DNA from: Sphingomonas sp.
Lineage (GTDB): Bacteria; Pseudomonadota; Alphaproteobacteria; Sphingomonadales; Sphingomonadaceae
Direction: 5' to 3'
Length of the DNA: 6,939 nucleotides
Assembly: GCA_030146605.1 (NCBI GenBank)
Contig: JASLBO010000086.1
Coordinates: 1 to 6,939 of the forward strand
The notes below the pieces were generated by a model. That model did not search any database. It had not been told where the DNA came from and was given only the letters and a program-made list of their open reading frames with translations. Positions 6,321-6,939 of the stretch are shown here, in pieces (the first letter of the stretch is position 1; each line of letters begins with the position of its first letter). The translations under genes and the position numbers were made by a program.

Positions 6321-6447
6321 GTCACCGATATAGGACTATTTATTCATTTCCATAGTTCGGGACTCTTGAACTAATAGCGAGCGTCGCCAGATCAGCGTCC
6401 GTCCCGGCAGCCGGCGAAGCGATCGGCTGGGGACCGGAGATTTGGAT
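6321..6447. promoter_or_regulatory. Divergent arsR / SDR control region
   Basis: These 127 bases separate the two start codons. The arsR-proximal half (about 6325-6376) is strikingly AT-rich compared with the rest of the window and holds the dyad at 6353-6373. Candidate -10 elements there, such as TAATAG at 6372-6377 on the plus strand, lack a good -35 partner, so I do not assign exact promoters. The SDR-proximal half is GC-rich leader, ending with the GGAGA at 6436-6440 that serves the SDR start. Confidence 0.6.
6353..6373. promoter_or_regulatory. Candidate ArsR-type operator
   Basis: TAGTTC (6353-6358) and GAACTA (6368-6373) are a perfect 6-base inverted repeat around a 9-base centre, GGGACTCTT, in which GACTC is itself symmetric. 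Sixteen of the twenty paired positions across the 21-base site therefore obey the dyad. It lies in the AT-rich part of the divergent region, 32 bases from the arsR start, where a repressor could block both promoters. Size and symmetry fit a winged-helix dimer; binding is inference. Confidence 0.55.
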
Positions 6448-6939
6448 ATGTCGAAGAAACTCGCAGGCAAGCGCGCGCTGGTCACCGGCGGATCGCGCGG
6501 GATCGGCGCGGCGATCGCCAGGCGGCTCGCCGCGGACGGCGCCGATGTCGTGATCACCTATGCCGGCAATCATGAAGGCGCGAAGGCCAGCGTGGCGGCG
6601 ATCGAGGCCGAAGGCGTCAAGGGCAAGGCGATCCAGGCTGATGCCGCCGATGCCGAGGCAGTGAACCGGGCGGTGGACGAGGCAGCGGCCACGCTGGGCG
6701 GGATCGATATTCTCGTCCACAATGCGGGGGTCGCCGAACTCGGGCCGCTGGGTGTCGAATCGCTCGAAAGCTATCGACGCATCTTTGGCGTCAACGTCGA
6801 AGGCGTTCTCGCCGGAACGGTCGCCGCGTTGCCGCATCTGCGCGACGGCGCGCGGGTGATCCTCGTCAGTTCGGTGAGCGGGGCGCATGCGGGCTTTGCC
6901 GGGAACAGCGTCTACGCGGCGAGCAAGGCCGCAGCATCG
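6448..6939 (+). CDS. SDR-family NAD(P)-dependent oxidoreductase (C-terminus beyond window)
   Basis: This is a classical short-chain dehydrogenase/reductase, 164 codons visible of a usual 240-260. The dinucleotide loop TGGSRGIG is at residues 13-20. ADAAD at 64-68 is the adenine-contact region. HNAG at 91-94 replaces the common NNAG, Asn116 is the structural and catalytic Asn, Ser142 lies in VSSVSG, and YxxxK is Tyr156-Lys160. The catalytic tetrad is complete, so the enzyme should be active. It resembles FabG-like 3-oxoacyl-ACP reductases, but the substrate cannot be assigned from this fragment. The ATG at 6448 has GGAGA seven bases upstream (6436-6440). It is the only rightward gene and is divergent from the ArsR regulator, whose probable operator lies in the shared upstream region, so regulation by that repressor is likely. 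Confidence 0.92.
   Translation, partial: MSKKLAGKRALVTGGSRGIGAAIARRLAADGADVVITYAGNHEGAKASVAAIEAEGVKGKAIQADAADAEAVNRAVDEAAATLGGIDILVHNAGVAELGPLGVESLESYRRIFGVNVEGVLAGTVAALPHLRDGARVILVSSVSGAHAGFAGNSVYAASKAAAS

Overview
The window is high-GC and gene-dense. Its protein features (the SdhB and Mdh sequences, the gene order, and short palindromic repeats with a TGCGAA core) suggest an alphaproteobacterium, most likely a sphingomonad. This placement comes from memory of the families and was not computed. Seven intact or window-truncated protein genes plus one broken gene run leftward on the minus strand. One gene, truncated by the right edge, runs rightward.

Layout in the direction of transcription, right to left. 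At the right edge an SDR oxidoreductase (plus strand, 3' end missing) and a small ArsR-type repressor diverge from a 127-base region that contains a clear 21-base dyad. Downstream of the repressor comes a tight cluster: sdhB (succinate dehydrogenase iron-sulfur subunit), a PaaI-type hotdog thioesterase, and zapE (AFG1-type P-loop ATPase). Each junction in this cluster is a 4-base stop/start overlap using a non-ATG start (TTGA, then GTGA). Next is a short intergenic region filled by an inverted pair of REP-like repeats, then a secreted glycoside hydrolase family 2 enzyme with a glucuronidase-like N-x-K motif. After a 171-base gap with a candidate promoter come mdh (malate dehydrogenase), a GIY-YIG nuclease pseudogene bracketed by near-perfect 28-base inverted repeats, and the first 40 codons of sucD (succinyl-CoA ligase alpha).

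The backbone (sdhB, thioesterase, zapE, mdh, sucD) is a TCA-cycle neighbourhood of a type I recall from this class. SdhB passes electrons from succinate to quinone, SucD helps make the succinate, and Mdh oxidises malate to oxaloacetate. Three things look like additions to that backbone: the arsR/SDR pair where sdhA would be expected next to sdhB, the GH2 gene with its repeat pair between zapE and mdh, and the repeat-bounded GIY-YIG remnant between mdh and sucD. All three sit at intergenic boundaries and leave the core genes intact.

I see no clearly new multi-gene system, tRNA, rRNA, CRISPR array, insertion sequence or phage gene. The most unusual structure is the repeat/GIY-YIG/repeat cassette at 145-511. 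The long plus-strand open frames opposite mdh, the GH2 gene and zapE are shadows caused by high GC.
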